Assembly (NCBI RefSeq): GCF_030708455.1
Contig: NZ_JAUYWF010000004.1
Location: 186,001 to 250,000, forward strand
Source: Halomonas sp. SSL-5
GTDB taxonomy: Bacteria; Pseudomonadota; Gammaproteobacteria; Pseudomonadales; Halomonadaceae
Direction of reading: 5' to 3'
DNA: 64,000 nucleotides
Shown here: piece after piece, positions 44,701-55,939 of the stretch
Numbering within the stretch: the stretch's first letter is position 1
How the letters are laid out: every line of letters starts with the position of its first letter
Program-made: the position numbers and the translations under genes
Notes under the pieces: generated by a model
Databases searched by the model: none
Told to the model about the DNA's origin: nothing
Seen by the model: only the letters and a program-made list of their open reading frames with translations

Positions 44701-46564
44701 GGTGCTCGAGATCGAAGTCGTGGATCCAGTAGCTGGCATCGGTGGCCTCGATCTCGTAGGGGCGCTCGCCGAGCACCCTCAGCCCCAGGTTCTCCATCAT
44801 CGGCAGCACGTCGGAGAGCGGGATCGACGACTCGCGGTGGAACAGCTTGAGGTTGACCCCGCTGCCCTCCTCCTCCACCAGCCGATAGAGCGACAGCGAC
44901 AGCGCATCACCGTCATCCAGCTCGCCGATATGGTGCAGGTCGTAGACGGCGGTGCGCGCGCTGAAGTCATCGCGGTAGCTGGCCGGGAAGGCATTGCGGA
45001 AGCGGTCCATCAGGCGGTTGGCCTGTTCCTCGCCGAAGCCATCGATACAGGCGGCCTGGAGGTCGTCACGCCAGTTGCGCGCCAGCTTGGCCAGCTTGGC
45101 CTCGAGGCGCTTGAGGTCATACTCGGCGGGACGCTCTCCCTTGAAGCGCAGGATGAACTGGATGCGTGCCAGCACCGACTCCGAGAGATAGGTATTGAAG
45201 TCGCCGGAGGTGGCATCGAGCTCCTCGCAGAGCATGTCCTGGATACGCAGGCGCAGCTCGGTGGAGAACACGTCCCGCGGCACGAAGGCCAGGCAGGAGT
45301 AGAAGCGCCCCGGGCGATCCTCGCGCACGAAGAGGCGCACGCGGCGGCGCTCGCGAATGCTGAGGATGCCCAGCGCGGTCTGCGCCAACTCCTCGGTGTC
45401 GATCTGGAAGAGGTCGTCGCGGGGATAGACCTCGAGGATCTGCAGCAGCTGCTTGCCGTTGTGCCCCTTGGGGTTGAAGCCGGCGATCTCCATCACCGAC
45501 TTGAGCTTGCGGCGCAGGATCGGCACATTGCGCGGCGACTCGTTGTAGACGGTGGCGGTAAACAGCCCCAGGAAACGGTGCTCGCCGATCAGCCGTCCCC
45601 GCTCGTCATAGCGGTCGATGGAGATGTAGTCGGGATAGGTGGGGCGGTGAACCCGGGCGTGGTGGGCACTCTTGGAGAAACTCAGCAGCTCCGGCACCAG
45701 CACGTAATGGCCATCCTCGATGCCGAGCTCGGTACGGATGCGCTCCCGGTAGCGGGGCTGATCGAGGCGGAACACCCCGAGCTCGCTGCCCTTGACCTTG
45801 TCGAGGCTCTCCTTGCCGCCCGCCTCCTTCACCGCATAGGCGTCGTAGCCCAGGAAGGTGAAGTTGTCGTGGAGCATCCACTCGATGAAGGTGATCGCCT
45901 CGGCATGGTCGTCCGGGTCGGTCTGTGGCGGGCAGCCGGCACGCAGCTCCGCCAGTGCCTCCTCGACCTTGGCGCGCATGGGGTCGAAGTCGGCCACCGC
46001 GGTACGCACGTCGACCAGCACCTCCTCGAGGCTGGCCTGCATCTCCTGCAGCACCTCGACATCGGAGTGGCGGTCGATCTCGATGACGATCAGCGATTCG
46101 CGCCGGGCCGGGGCCGCGGCGTCTTTCGGCGAGGTCACCTGCCGCAGGCGGTGGTCACGGCCCCGCTCGGTGGCCAGCACGGCATTGTGGATGGCGTGCA
46201 CGGTGATGCCTCGCCGGTTGAGCTCGATGCGCACCGAGTCGACCAGGAAGGGCATGTCCTCGTGCAGCACCGCCACGAAGGTGTGGGGCGACTGCCAGCC
46301 GTGCTCCTCGAAGTCCGGGTTGAAGACCCGCACCTTGGGGTCGGCCGGATCGAACTGCTGCAGGAAGTGCCACACCGAGAGGGTGGCGCCGTAGACATCG
46401 TCGAGCCGACGATCCTCCAGGTCATCCAGCGGCACGGCGGCATAGAAGTAGTCGGCGAAGGCGCCGACGGCCTCCGCCTTGGCGGCGTCCAGCTTGGCGC
46501 TCAGACGCTCATGAAGCTGCTTGAGCAGATCCTGTCTGGCTTCGTCATTCGCAACGTGCTGCAT
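41726..46564 (-). CDS. gdhB: NAD-specific glutamate dehydrogenase, large (180-kDa class)
   Basis: 1612 residues, matching the ~1600-residue L_180 class of Pseudomonas. Oxidatively deaminates glutamate to 2-oxoglutarate. A long N-terminal regulatory region with ACT-like parts precedes the catalytic core, visible as RGGKVARGGLRWSDRQEDFRTE and VPVGAKGGF (catalytic Lys) near the middle, then VVGIGDMGGDVFGNGMLL (nucleotide site) and NAGGVNCSDHEVN. It would return glutamate freed by the gamma-glutamyl pathways to the TCA cycle. The ATG follows GAGGTGATGG. Confidence 0.96.
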   Translation of the reverse strand: MQHVANDEARQDLLKQLHERLSAKLDAAKAEAVGAFADYFYAAVPLDDLEDRRLDDVYGATLSVWHFLQQFDPADPKVRVFNPDFEEHGWQSPHTFVAVLHEDMPFLVDSVRIELNRRGITVHAIHNAVLATERGRDHRLRQVTSPKDAAAPARRESLIVIEIDRHSDVEVLQEMQASLEEVLVDVRTAVADFDPMRAKVEEALAELRAGCPPQTDPDDHAEAITFIEWMLHDNFTFLGYDAYAVKEAGGKESLDKVKGSELGVFRLDQPRYRERIRTELGIEDGHYVLVPELLSFSKSAHHARVHRPTYPDYISIDRYDERGRLIGEHRFLGLFTATVYNESPRNVPILRRKLKSVMEIAGFNPKGHNGKQLLQILEVYPRDDLFQIDTEELAQTALGILSIRERRRVRLFVREDRPGRFYSCLAFVPRDVFSTELRLRIQDMLCEELDATSGDFNTYLSESVLARIQFILRFKGERPAEYDLKRLEAKLAKLARNWRDDLQAACIDGFGEEQANRLMDRFRNAFPASYRDDFSARTAVYDLHHIGELDDGDALSLSLYRLVEEEGSGVNLKLFHRESSIPLSDVLPMMENLGLRVLGERPYEIEATDASYWIHDFDLEHHTSTEVNLQEMREPFVEAFQRIWAGEADNDAFNRLIIGANLDWREVAMLRAYARYLKQIRFGVSQDYMANTLASYPEITRELVTLFELRFDPADRPGEGEVEACVERIQRLLDDVASLNDDQLLRRYMELIQATLRTNYYQRREDGSVKDYIAVKLEPSRVTGMPKPRPAFEIFVCSPRIEGVHLRGGKVARGGLRWSDRQEDFRTEVLGLVKAQQVKNSVIVPVGAKGGFICKRLPEGDREAFQREGIECYKTFIRALLDVTDNLKGGEVVPPRDVVRHDEDDAYLVVAADKGTATFSDIANEISAEYDHWLGDAFASGGANGYDHKKMGITAKGGWESVKRHFRNLGINTQEDEFSVVGIGDMGGDVFGNGMLLSDRIRLVGAFNHLHIFVDPEPDAAATFAERQRLFEMPRSSWEDFEASLISEGGGVFKRSAKSVPISKQMKSRFGIKADRLSPNELISAMLKSEVDLIWNGGIGTYVKGSEESDAQVGDKANDGLRIDGRELSCRVVGEGGNLGLTQRGRMEAAARGVRVNTDFIDNAGGVNCSDHEVNIKILIDEVVKRGDMTDKQRNQLLAEMTGEVGDLVLLDNYRQTQALDLAELLSQQGVGPFRRFISELEAAGQLDRELEFLPADEELQERAVNRQGMLLPELSMLISYAKSVLKGDLIVSDVPDDPVIVRYVERIFPRVLVERYRDEMYEHRLKREIVATQVANDLVDHMGIVFVRRLIDSTGAGRAEIARAYVIAREVFGLGETWTQIEALDNRVPSAVQYAMMLDLMRMIRRATRWFLRGRVGVDTAQCIDYFAPRLAAIREGIGERLSGEEREAWEARRDELVEAGVPESLAASVAAAGSLYAGLGIIQAARQADVAPERVAEVFYEIGNRLELPWMIRRITELEVRDSWQAQARETFRDDIDRQQLALTVSVLQMEEGPGDAEARVGEWLDRHDAMHARWRRLLEQVGSGGQGGFPLFAVAVRELVDLAESSRDL

Positions 46565-46583
46565 CCATCACCTCGGCTACCGG

Positions 46584-46635
46584 CGGTCGCTCCTGCGACC
46601 GGAAGTGTTCGACACGGCCCCGGCGGGGCCCTGTC
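46584..46635 (-). other. Two hairpins in the gdhB leader
   Basis: CGGTCGC/GCGACCG (46584-46590 and 46595-46601) and a GGCCCC/GGGGCC stem (46616-46621 and 46625-46630, extended by GACA/TGTC to 46611-46635). Both lie in the 5' region of gdhB. Confidence 0.4.
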
Positions 46636-46731
46636 GCCAGCTTACGCGACTCCCGGAGCACGACCCAGCCACTTGACGTTCTGCTCATGGAACATGTCGG
46701 ATGCGCATCGCCGTTCTTCTGGCCGACGCCG

Positions 46732-47853
46732 TCAGTCGCGTCGCTCGAGCAGCACACCGCACTCGCAGTGGTGGGTCCAGGGAAACTGGTCGAACAGCGC
46801 GAAACGCGTGATCCGGTGGGTCTCGGTCAGACGCTCCAGGTTGCTCGCCAATGTCTCCGGGTTGCATGAAATATAGACGATACGCGAATAGCCGCTCAGC
46901 TGACGGCAGCTGGCCTCGTCGAGGCCGGCGCGGGGCGGGTCCACCAGCACGGTGGTGAAGTCATACTCGTCCAGGGCCCACTCGGCCACCCGGCGCCCAC
47001 CCTTCTCGCCCTTGAGCGCCGCGGCGAACTCCTCGGCGGACATGCGCCCCACGGTGACGTTGTCGATGCCGTTGGCGGCCAGGTTCTCCCGGGCACTGGC
47101 CACCGCGGTGCGCGAGATCTCGGTGGCCAGCACGCGGCGGAAGTTCTCGGCCAGGGCCACGGTGAAGTTGCCGTTGCCGCAGTAGAGCTCGACCAGGTCG
47201 CCGTCCCGGCTATCCCGGGTGACCTCCCGCGCCCAGGCCAGCATGGAGCGGCAGATCTCGGCATTGGGCTGGGTGAAGCTGTTCTCCACCTGCTGGTAGA
47301 CGAACTCGCGCCCCTCCACCTCGAGGCGCTCCCAGACATGATCACGCTCGAGCACCCGGCGCTGCTTGCGGGCGCGGCCGATGATCATCACCCCGAGTCG
47401 TTCCTGCAGGCGGCGGGCCTCGGCCTCCCAGGCCTCGTCCAGCGGGCGGTGATAGATCAGCGTGACCAGCGCCTCGCCGGCGAGGGTGGTCAGGAAATCG
47501 ACCTGAAAGAGCCGACGACGCAGCAGGTCGTTGTCGCGGATGGCATCGAGCAGCGCCGGCATCAGCGCATTGATGCGGAGGCTGGCCACCGGGTAGTCAT
47601 CCAGGCGGATCACCGTCTTCTTCCTGGGAGCCTCGGGGTCCCCCTCGGACGCCTGCATTTCGAACATGGCGTAGAAGAGGTCGTCCCCCTCGTGCCAGAT
47701 CCGGAACTCGCAGCGCTGGCGGTAGTGGCTGGGCGGCGAGGCATAGACCGCAAGGGGCGGCGGCGAGAAGCGTGCGAACTGCTCGGTGATGCGCCGGCGC
47801 TTGGCCTCGAGTTGCTGGTCATAGCGGGCGGGGTCGACGACGGGAATGGCCAA
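46732..47853 (-). CDS. trmA: tRNA (uracil-5-)-methyltransferase
   Basis: 373 residues if started at the TTG at 47853, which follows GAAGGAGG by 4 nt; no in-frame ATG or GTG is near the expected start. Forms m5U54 in the T-loop of tRNAs (and U341 of tmRNA). Motifs: RCEFRIWHEGDD, QVENSFTQPNAE, LYCGNGNF, the catalytic Cys in YISCNPETL and the terminal HHCECGVLLER with the general base Glu. Close to E. coli TrmA (366 aa) throughout. Confidence 0.95.
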   Translation of the reverse strand: MAIPVVDPARYDQQLEAKRRRITEQFARFSPPPLAVYASPPSHYRQRCEFRIWHEGDDLFYAMFEMQASEGDPEAPRKKTVIRLDDYPVASLRINALMPALLDAIRDNDLLRRRLFQVDFLTTLAGEALVTLIYHRPLDEAWEAEARRLQERLGVMIIGRARKQRRVLERDHVWERLEVEGREFVYQQVENSFTQPNAEICRSMLAWAREVTRDSRDGDLVELYCGNGNFTVALAENFRRVLATEISRTAVASARENLAANGIDNVTVGRMSAEEFAAALKGEKGGRRVAEWALDEYDFTTVLVDPPRAGLDEASCRQLSGYSRIVYISCNPETLASNLERLTETHRITRFALFDQFPWTHHCECGVLLERRD

Positions 47854-47897
47854 GAAGCCTCCTTCGGAATACGAGAAAAAAAGACGGGGCGGTCGCG

Positions 47898-48674
47898 TTA
47901 CGGGACCAGAAGTGGCTGCGGGGAGGCGAAGCCGAAACGCGCCAGGGCGCTGGCCAGCGCCGCGTCGGGGGCGGTGGCGAAGCTCGCCCCGCGGCCCGCA
48001 GCGGTTGCCACGCCGGCCGCCACCTGAGCCGTGCGCCGGGCGATGGCGTCGCTGGAATCGACCCAGGCCACCTCGCGGGGAGCGGCCGCGGCGAGGGCAT
48101 CGCGCAGCAGCGGGAAGTGGGTGCAGCCGAGCACCACGGTGTCGAGTTCGGGGTCCTCCCACAGCGGCGCCAGGGCCGCCTCGATCACGGCGGCATCGGG
48201 CGGCTCGCCGGCCAGGCGGCGCTCCGCCTCACGCACCAGGGGATCCGCCGCGACCCGCCGCACCGTGCAGTGCGCGGCGAAGGCCTCGATCAGGCGCAGC
48301 GTGTAGGGACGCGCCACCGTGGCGCTGGTGGCCAGCAGGCCGATATGGCCGCTGTGGCTGAGGGCGGCGGCCGGCTTGATGGCCGGCACCGTCCCCACCA
48401 CCGGGACCCGCAGCCGCTCGCGCAGGGCATCCAGGGCCAGGGTACTGGCGGTATTGCAGGCCACCACCAGGGCCACACAGCCGCTGGCACGCACGGCGGC
48501 CTCGCACACCGCGAGGATACGCCGCACCAGCCAGGCGTCCTCGCGCCGCCCGTAGGGCAACATGGCGTTGTCGCAGGCATAGGCCAGGGCCGCTTGCGGC
48601 AGCCGCTCGCGCAGGGCGGCCACCACCGAGAGGCCGCCCACACCGGAATCGAAAACCAGAATCGGCCCCGCCAT
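47898..48674 (-). CDS. murI: Glutamate racemase
   Basis: 258 residues from the ATG at 48674 (GTG at 48677 possible). Supplies D-glutamate for peptidoglycan. Both catalytic cysteines are seen, in VVACNTAST near 75 and VLGCTHFPLL near 185, with FDSGVGGLSVV at the start. YACDNAMLPYG and PAIKPAAAL resemble the enterobacterial type. In Pseudomonas murI follows moeB; here it is far from it, behind trmA's 5' side. Confidence 0.95.
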   Translation of the reverse strand: MAGPILVFDSGVGGLSVVAALRERLPQAALAYACDNAMLPYGRREDAWLVRRILAVCEAAVRASGCVALVVACNTASTLALDALRERLRVPVVGTVPAIKPAAALSHSGHIGLLATSATVARPYTLRLIEAFAAHCTVRRVAADPLVREAERRLAGEPPDAAVIEAALAPLWEDPELDTVVLGCTHFPLLRDALAAAAPREVAWVDSSDAIARRTAQVAAGVATAAGRGASFATAPDAALASALARFGFASPQPLLVP

Positions 48675-48802
48675 CACCCCGCCTCCCGTCGCCTCGAGGA
48701 CGGGGCACGAAGGCAGGAGGCTGGCGGGGCAAGGAGGGTCGGGTAGGGCATGACGAGACGCTGGCCGCTGAGATTGCCGGCCATTCTACCTCACACTCGG
48801 CG

Positions 48803-48818
48803 GCGAGCCGAGGCTCGC
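48803..48818. other. Short palindromic hairpin downstream of the hemerythrin-like gene
   Basis: GCGAGCC (48803-48809), GA, GGCTCGC (48812-48818), between murI and the hemerythrin-like gene. No U-run; possible weak terminator. Confidence 0.3.
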
Positions 48819-48841
48819 TCCCGGCGCCTGGCCGGCGGCGC

Positions 48842-49393
48842 TCAGGTCACCGGCTCGGGGGCATCGCGCAGCTCGGCATAGAGTTCGGGGTAGGCCTCCT
48901 GCAGGCGTTCGAGCTGTGCCTGGGCACCCTCGGGCAGCGCCGCTGCCAGGGCCTTGAGGTCCTCGTCATTGAAGTTCGCGCGAATCAGCGGAAACAGCAG
49001 CTCGCGCTCGTCGCGCAGGTAGGCACGGTGGCTGTCCAGATAGGCCCTGAGGTCCTCGGCGAAGCGATCCATGGGCACCACGGCATCCATCAGGATCATG
49101 TCGAGGTCGTTGGACAGGCGCTTGAGCCGGGACTGCAGCGCCCGATAGTCCTTGGCCAGGCGCTCGGTCACCTCGGTGCTGGAGGGGTCCAGCTCCGTGA
49201 GTCGCTCGGTGCAGACCTTCTCCAGCGGACGGGTGAAGCCTTCCTGGTAGTCGAGGATATAGTCGACGACCTCGCGGACCAATTGAAAATTGGGACGCTC
49301 GCCGGCGGCCAGGGTCTTCTGCTTGAGCTGCAGAACGTGCAACATGCGCGCCATATTGGCATGATCCTGACGCAGCTGGGTCAGCATGGGCAT
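48842..49393 (-). CDS. Hemerythrin HHE-like helical protein, metal ligands degenerate
   Basis: 183 residues from the ATG at 49393, which has AGGAGGG 6 nt upstream. The layout is that of bacterial HHE proteins: LRQDHANMARMLHVL, then a DYILDYQEGF..P helix, a middle helix and HRAYLRDERELLFPLI. But the usual HH in the second helix reads TR (GFTRPLEKV) and the middle His of the EEH motif is Tyr (KDYRAL). A normal di-iron site cannot form. Role unknown; perhaps structural or a one-metal variant. Divergent from rarA. Confidence 0.75.
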   Translation of the reverse strand: MPMLTQLRQDHANMARMLHVLQLKQKTLAAGERPNFQLVREVVDYILDYQEGFTRPLEKVCTERLTELDPSSTEVTERLAKDYRALQSRLKRLSNDLDMILMDAVVPMDRFAEDLRAYLDSHRAYLRDERELLFPLIRANFNDEDLKALAAALPEGAQAQLERLQEAYPELYAELRDAPEPVT

Positions 49394-49554
49394 GTCGGGC
49401 CCTCCTGTATGGTACATGGGGAGAAGGCACTCTCCATTAGATGCGCCATCCGGGGCAGGGTTCATCGTGGAGCCCGCTCGGCCCCTCGGCGTCTCCCCAC
49501 TCTAGCAGCCCGACCGCCGGACTGCCGCTTCTCGATCAACGCAAGGAGTCGCCC

Positions 49555-50895
49555 ATGGATCTCTTCGCAAGCGACCGCGACGACGACGCCCCGCTCGCCT
49601 GGCGCATGCGCCCGCGCCGGCTCGACGACTATGTGGGCCAGCAGGCGCTGGTAGGCCCCGGCAAGCCGCTGCGGCGCATGGTCGAGAGCGGCGTGGTGCG
49701 CTCGATGATCCTGTGGGGGCCGCCGGGCACCGGCAAGACTACCCTGGCCGAGATCCTGGCCGCCGAGTCCGGCGCCCACCTCGAGCATCTCTCCGCGGTG
49801 ATGGCCGGCGTCAAGGAGATCCGCGCCGCCGTGGAGCGCGCCAGGGCCCACCAGTCCCAGGGAATGGCGACCCTGCTGTTCCTCGACGAGATCCATCGCC
49901 TCAACAAGAGCCAGCAGGACGCCCTGCTGCCCCACGTGGAATCCGGCCTGCTGACGCTGATCGGCGCCACCACCGAGAACCCCTCCTTCGAGGTCAACTC
50001 GGCGCTGCTCTCCCGCGCCCGGGTGCATGTGCTGACGTCACTCTCCGAGGAGGAGCTGGTCGAGGTGCTGCAGCGTGCGCTGGCCGACGAGGCACGAGGA
50101 CTGGGCGCCCGGCATATCCGGGTCGAGGGAGAGGTGCTCGGGGTGCTGGCCCGGGCCGCCGCCGGCGATGCCCGCCGCGCCCTGGGGCTGCTGGAGAGCG
50201 CCTGCGACTTTACCGACGCCAACCCGGAGGGCGGCGAGACGCTGCGCCGTGACGCCCTGGAGGCGGTACTGGGCCACCAGACCAGCGCCTTCGACAAGCA
50301 GGGCGACCACTTCTACGACCTGCTCTCGGCGATCCACAAGTCGGTACGCTCCTCGCGCCCGGACGCCGCCCTGCTCTACATGGCCCGCTTCATCCAGGGC
50401 GGCGGCGACCCGCTGGACGTGATTCGCCGCCTGACCGCCATCGCCTCCGAGGATGTGGGCAATGCCGATCCCCGGGCCCTGCCGCTGGTGATGGCCGCCT
50501 GGGACGCCTACCTGCGCCTGGGCGACTACGAGGGCCAGCGCGCCATCGCCCATGCCGCCATCCATCTCGCCGTGGCCCCCAAGAGCAATGCCATCGACCG
50601 GGCCTGGCACCAGGCCAAGGCCTTCGCGGCCGGCCAGCCCCGGCTGGAGGTGCCGACCTACCTGCGTAACGCCCCGACGAAGCTGATGGAGAGCCTGGGC
50701 CACGGCCAGGGCTACCGCTATGCCCACAACGAGCCGCATGGCTACCCCGCCGGCAGCGGTCACGACTGCTGGCCCGACGAGCTCCCCCGCGAGCGCTTCT
50801 ATCGACCCAGCGATTATGGCCAGGAGAAGCGCTATGCCCAGATCATGGCCTGGCGCGAGCAGCTCGACGCCGAGGCGGATGACAGCGGCGCGTAG
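49555..50895 (+). CDS. rarA: Replication-associated recombination protein A (AAA ATPase)
   Basis: 446 residues from the ATG at 49555 with AAGGAG upstream. Acts at stalled forks, related to the clamp loader. [16 protein letters not shown], Walker [11 protein letters not shown] near 57-66, Walker B LFLDEIHR near 108-115, sensor [12 protein letters not shown] and the C-terminal tetramerisation domain with [24 protein letters not shown]. Next to lolA as in Pseudomonas, but here convergent with it. Confidence 0.96.
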   Translation: MDLFASDRDDDAPLAWRMRPRRLDDYVGQQALVGPGKPLRRMVESGVVRSMILWGPPGTGKTTLAEILAAESGAHLEHLSAVMAGVKEIRAAVERARAHQSQGMATLLFLDEIHRLNKSQQDALLPHVESGLLTLIGATTENPSFEVNSALLSRARVHVLTSLSEEELVEVLQRALADEARGLGARHIRVEGEVLGVLARAAAGDARRALGLLESACDFTDANPEGGETLRRDALEAVLGHQTSAFDKQGDHFYDLLSAIHKSVRSSRPDAALLYMARFIQGGGDPLDVIRRLTAIASEDVGNADPRALPLVMAAWDAYLRLGDYEGQRAIAHAAIHLAVAPKSNAIDRAWHQAKAFAAGQPRLEVPTYLRNAPTKLMESLGHGQGYRYAHNEPHGYPAGSGHDCWPDELPRERFYRPSDYGQEKRYAQIMAWREQLDAEADDSGA

Positions 50896-50901
50896 CGCCG
50901 C
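50885..50901 (+). other. Perfect hairpin spanning the rarA stop codon
   Basis: GCGGCGC (50885-50891), GTA, GCGCCGC (50895-50901), with the TAG stop at 50893-50895 in and beside the loop. It runs directly into the tandem repeat. Confidence 0.5.
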
Positions 50902-50954
50902 AAGGGGCAAGGGGCAAGGGGCAAGGGGCAAGGGGCAAGGGGCAAGGGGCAAGG
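50901..50954. repeat. Tandem repeat of CAAGGGG, 7.7 copies
   Basis: 54 bp of exact 7-bp units (seven full copies plus CAAGG) beginning 6 bp after the rarA stop, in the space before the convergent lolA. No ORF of credible composition runs through it. Such perfect short repeats change copy number by slippage. Confidence 0.95.
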
Positions 50955-51038
50955 CAGCCTGCCCATCAGACGTGAAAAGGAGCAAACCAAGGGGTTCCTT
51001 GAGGCTTGCTCCTGATGGCTTGCTGCTGGCCGAAGGCC

Positions 51039-51668
51039 TCAGTGCGTGTCGCGAATCACGTCGGTGCCATCCGGAATCTGGAAGTCGAAACGTGCATCCT
51101 CGATGGCCTGGTTCATCTGCACGTCGCGAAAGGCGATGGCCGTGCGCTGGCCGGTGCTGTCGAGCATCTCCAGGCCGATCAGGCGTTCACCGCGGAAGGT
51201 CATCTCCAGCTCCTCGAAGAGGGTGTCGGGGTCCTTCGGCAGCAGGGTGAAGCGCTCGGCGCTGCCCTGCTGGCTGCGCGTGACGTCGAAGCTATCGACC
51301 AGCTCATCGGCGCTGCCGGAGAGCAACAGGGCCGGGGTATGGGTCACGCGCTGGTCCAGCGCCTGCACGGTCGCCTGCTCCAGGTCGGGATCGTAGAGCA
51401 CAACGTCCTCGCCGTCGGAGACCACCAACTGCCGATAGGGGGCATCCACCTCCCAGCGGAACCTGCCGGGCCGCGACAGCCACATGCTGCCGCGCGCCTC
51501 CTGCAGCCGCTCGCCGCCGGCATCGAGTATCTGCTGCTCGAAAACTGCCTCATAGGTCTGCATCGGCTCCAGTATGCGACTGAGCCGCTCGGCGCCTTCG
51601 CTGGCCAGGGCCGATAGCGGCATGGCGAGGCCAACGGCGAGGGTGGCGAGGGTCTTCTTCACTGTCAT
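51039..51668 (-). CDS. lolA: Outer-membrane lipoprotein carrier protein LolA
   Basis: 209 residues from the ATG at 51668 with GGGAG upstream. Periplasmic chaperone carrying lipoproteins from LolCDE to LolB. Signal MTVKKTLATLAVGLAMPLSALA with cleavage near 22; mature parts show the LolA hallmarks MQTYEAVFEQQI, GSMWLSRPGRFRWEVDAPYRQ, VVSDGEDVVLYDPDLEQ and a C-terminal FDFQIPDGTDVI. Confidence 0.96.
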   Translation of the reverse strand: MTVKKTLATLAVGLAMPLSALASEGAERLSRILEPMQTYEAVFEQQILDAGGERLQEARGSMWLSRPGRFRWEVDAPYRQLVVSDGEDVVLYDPDLEQATVQALDQRVTHTPALLLSGSADELVDSFDVTRSQQGSAERFTLLPKDPDTLFEELEMTFRGERLIGLEMLDSTGQRTAIAFRDVQMNQAIEDARFDFQIPDGTDVIRDTH

Positions 51669-51720
51669 GTCTGTCTCCCTGGACGGTTCCGATGGAATCC
51701 TGTCACTCGGACCCCGCATG

Positions 51721-51797
51721 CGCCGCCGGGTTGCGTCCCCGGCGGCGCCTTCATGGTAGCTGCATGGTTAGGCGCCAATGTCGCCAAGTGGCGACAT
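51721..51797 (-). other. Two strong hairpins between ftsK and lolA
   Basis: CGCCGCCGGG (51721-51730) pairs with CCCGGCGGCG (51738-51747), and ATGTCGCCA (51778-51786), AG, TGGCGACAT (51789-51797). In the ftsK to lolA direction they could attenuate read-through; no U-run. Confidence 0.5.
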
Positions 51798-51801
51798 CCG
51801 G

Positions 51802-55020
<3,219 letters not shown>

Positions 55021-55045
55021 CTGGTCATCCCCCTTGCGCCACGCC

Positions 55046-55071
55046 TGGCGCCATGCGAATGCGTGGCGCCA
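55046..55071. promoter_or_regulatory. Inverted repeat TGGCGCCA-N10-TGGCGCCA in the ftsK/aat intergenic region
   Basis: TGGCGCCA at 55046-55053 and 55064-55071; each half is itself a palindrome. It lies between divergent ftsK and aat, where a regulator site is expected. Could equally be a leader hairpin of ftsK. Confidence 0.4.
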
Positions 55072-55170
55072 ATCATACCCGAGCGAAGGCACCGCATCAC
55101 AGTGGCCACGCCTTGAGCGCCGGGGCCGCGGGCGGCAAACTGCTCCCTCCACCGCAAGGATGCCGACGCC

Positions 55171-55914
55171 ATGCTGCCCTGGCTGCCCCCCTCCCCCGTG
55201 CAATTCCCCCCCGTGAGCGAGGCGCTGCGCGACCCCGACGGGCTGCTGGCGGCCGGTGGAACACTCGCTCCCGAGTGGCTGCTGGCCGCCTACCGGCGCG
55301 GCATCTTTCCCTGGTTCAGCGACGACCAGCCGGTCCTGTGGTGGAGCCCGGACCCGCGTATGGTGCTGTTTCCCGGCGAGGTCCGGGTACGCCGCAGCCT
55401 GGCCAAGCGTCTGCGCAATGGCGGCTTCACGGTCACCGCCAACCGCGCGTTCGACGCCGTGACGGCGGCCTGCGCGGCGCCCCGGGCGGGGCAGCCGGGC
55501 ACCTGGATCGACGACGAGATGCGCACCGCCTATGCTCGCCTGCACGCCATCGGTGCGGCCCATTCGGTCGAGGTGTGGCGGCACGGCGCCCTGGTCGGCG
55601 GGCTCTACGGCGTCGCCCTGGGGCCGGTGTTCTTCGGCGAGTCGATGTTCTCCCGGGAGCCGGACGCCTCCAAGGTCGCCCTGGTGAGGCTGGCCGCCGC
55701 GATGTCCGCGGGCGGCGGCCGGCTGATCGACTGCCAGATGCACACCCGTCACCTGGCCAGCCTGGGCGCCCGGGATATCGCCCGGGAAACGTTCATCGAC
55801 TATCTTGAAGAGTGGCTGGGCAGCCCCGGTGATGATCCCCCATCGGGCGACCGCTGGGTACCCGCCTGCTGGTCCTTCGCGCCCCTCGCCGGGCCTGCCA
55901 GCGATTCCGACTGA
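55171..55914 (+). CDS. aat: Leucyl/phenylalanyl-tRNA--protein transferase
   Basis: 247 residues. Adds Leu or Phe to proteins with N-terminal Arg/Lys, marking them for ClpS-Clp[30 protein letters not shown] and [12 protein letters not shown] are diagnostic, as is [20 protein letters not shown] with the GNAT core. Followed 25 bp later by bpt; clpS-clpA lie 2 kb on, so the N-degron pathway is clustered. Confidence 0.96.
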   Translation: MLPWLPPSPVQFPPVSEALRDPDGLLAAGGTLAPEWLLAAYRRGIFPWFSDDQPVLWWSPDPRMVLFPGEVRVRRSLAKRLRNGGFTVTANRAFDAVTAACAAPRAGQPGTWIDDEMRTAYARLHAIGAAHSVEVWRHGALVGGLYGVALGPVFFGESMFSREPDASKVALVRLAAAMSAGGGRLIDCQMHTRHLASLGARDIARETFIDYLEEWLGSPGDDPPSGDRWVPACWSFAPLAGPASDSD

Positions 55915-55939
55915 CCGCCCTGAGCCAGGGAGAGCCACC

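Noticed and set aside
42539..46876. A 1445-codon open frame antisense to gdhB
   Set aside because: In GC-rich DNA the strand opposite a long gene stays open by codon bias; its translation is rich in His, Gln, Gly and Val with no domain, and the gdhB frame is fully explained.
49394..49465. Longer start for the hemerythrin-like protein
   Set aside because: No ribosome binding site; AGGAGGG fits the ATG at 49393.
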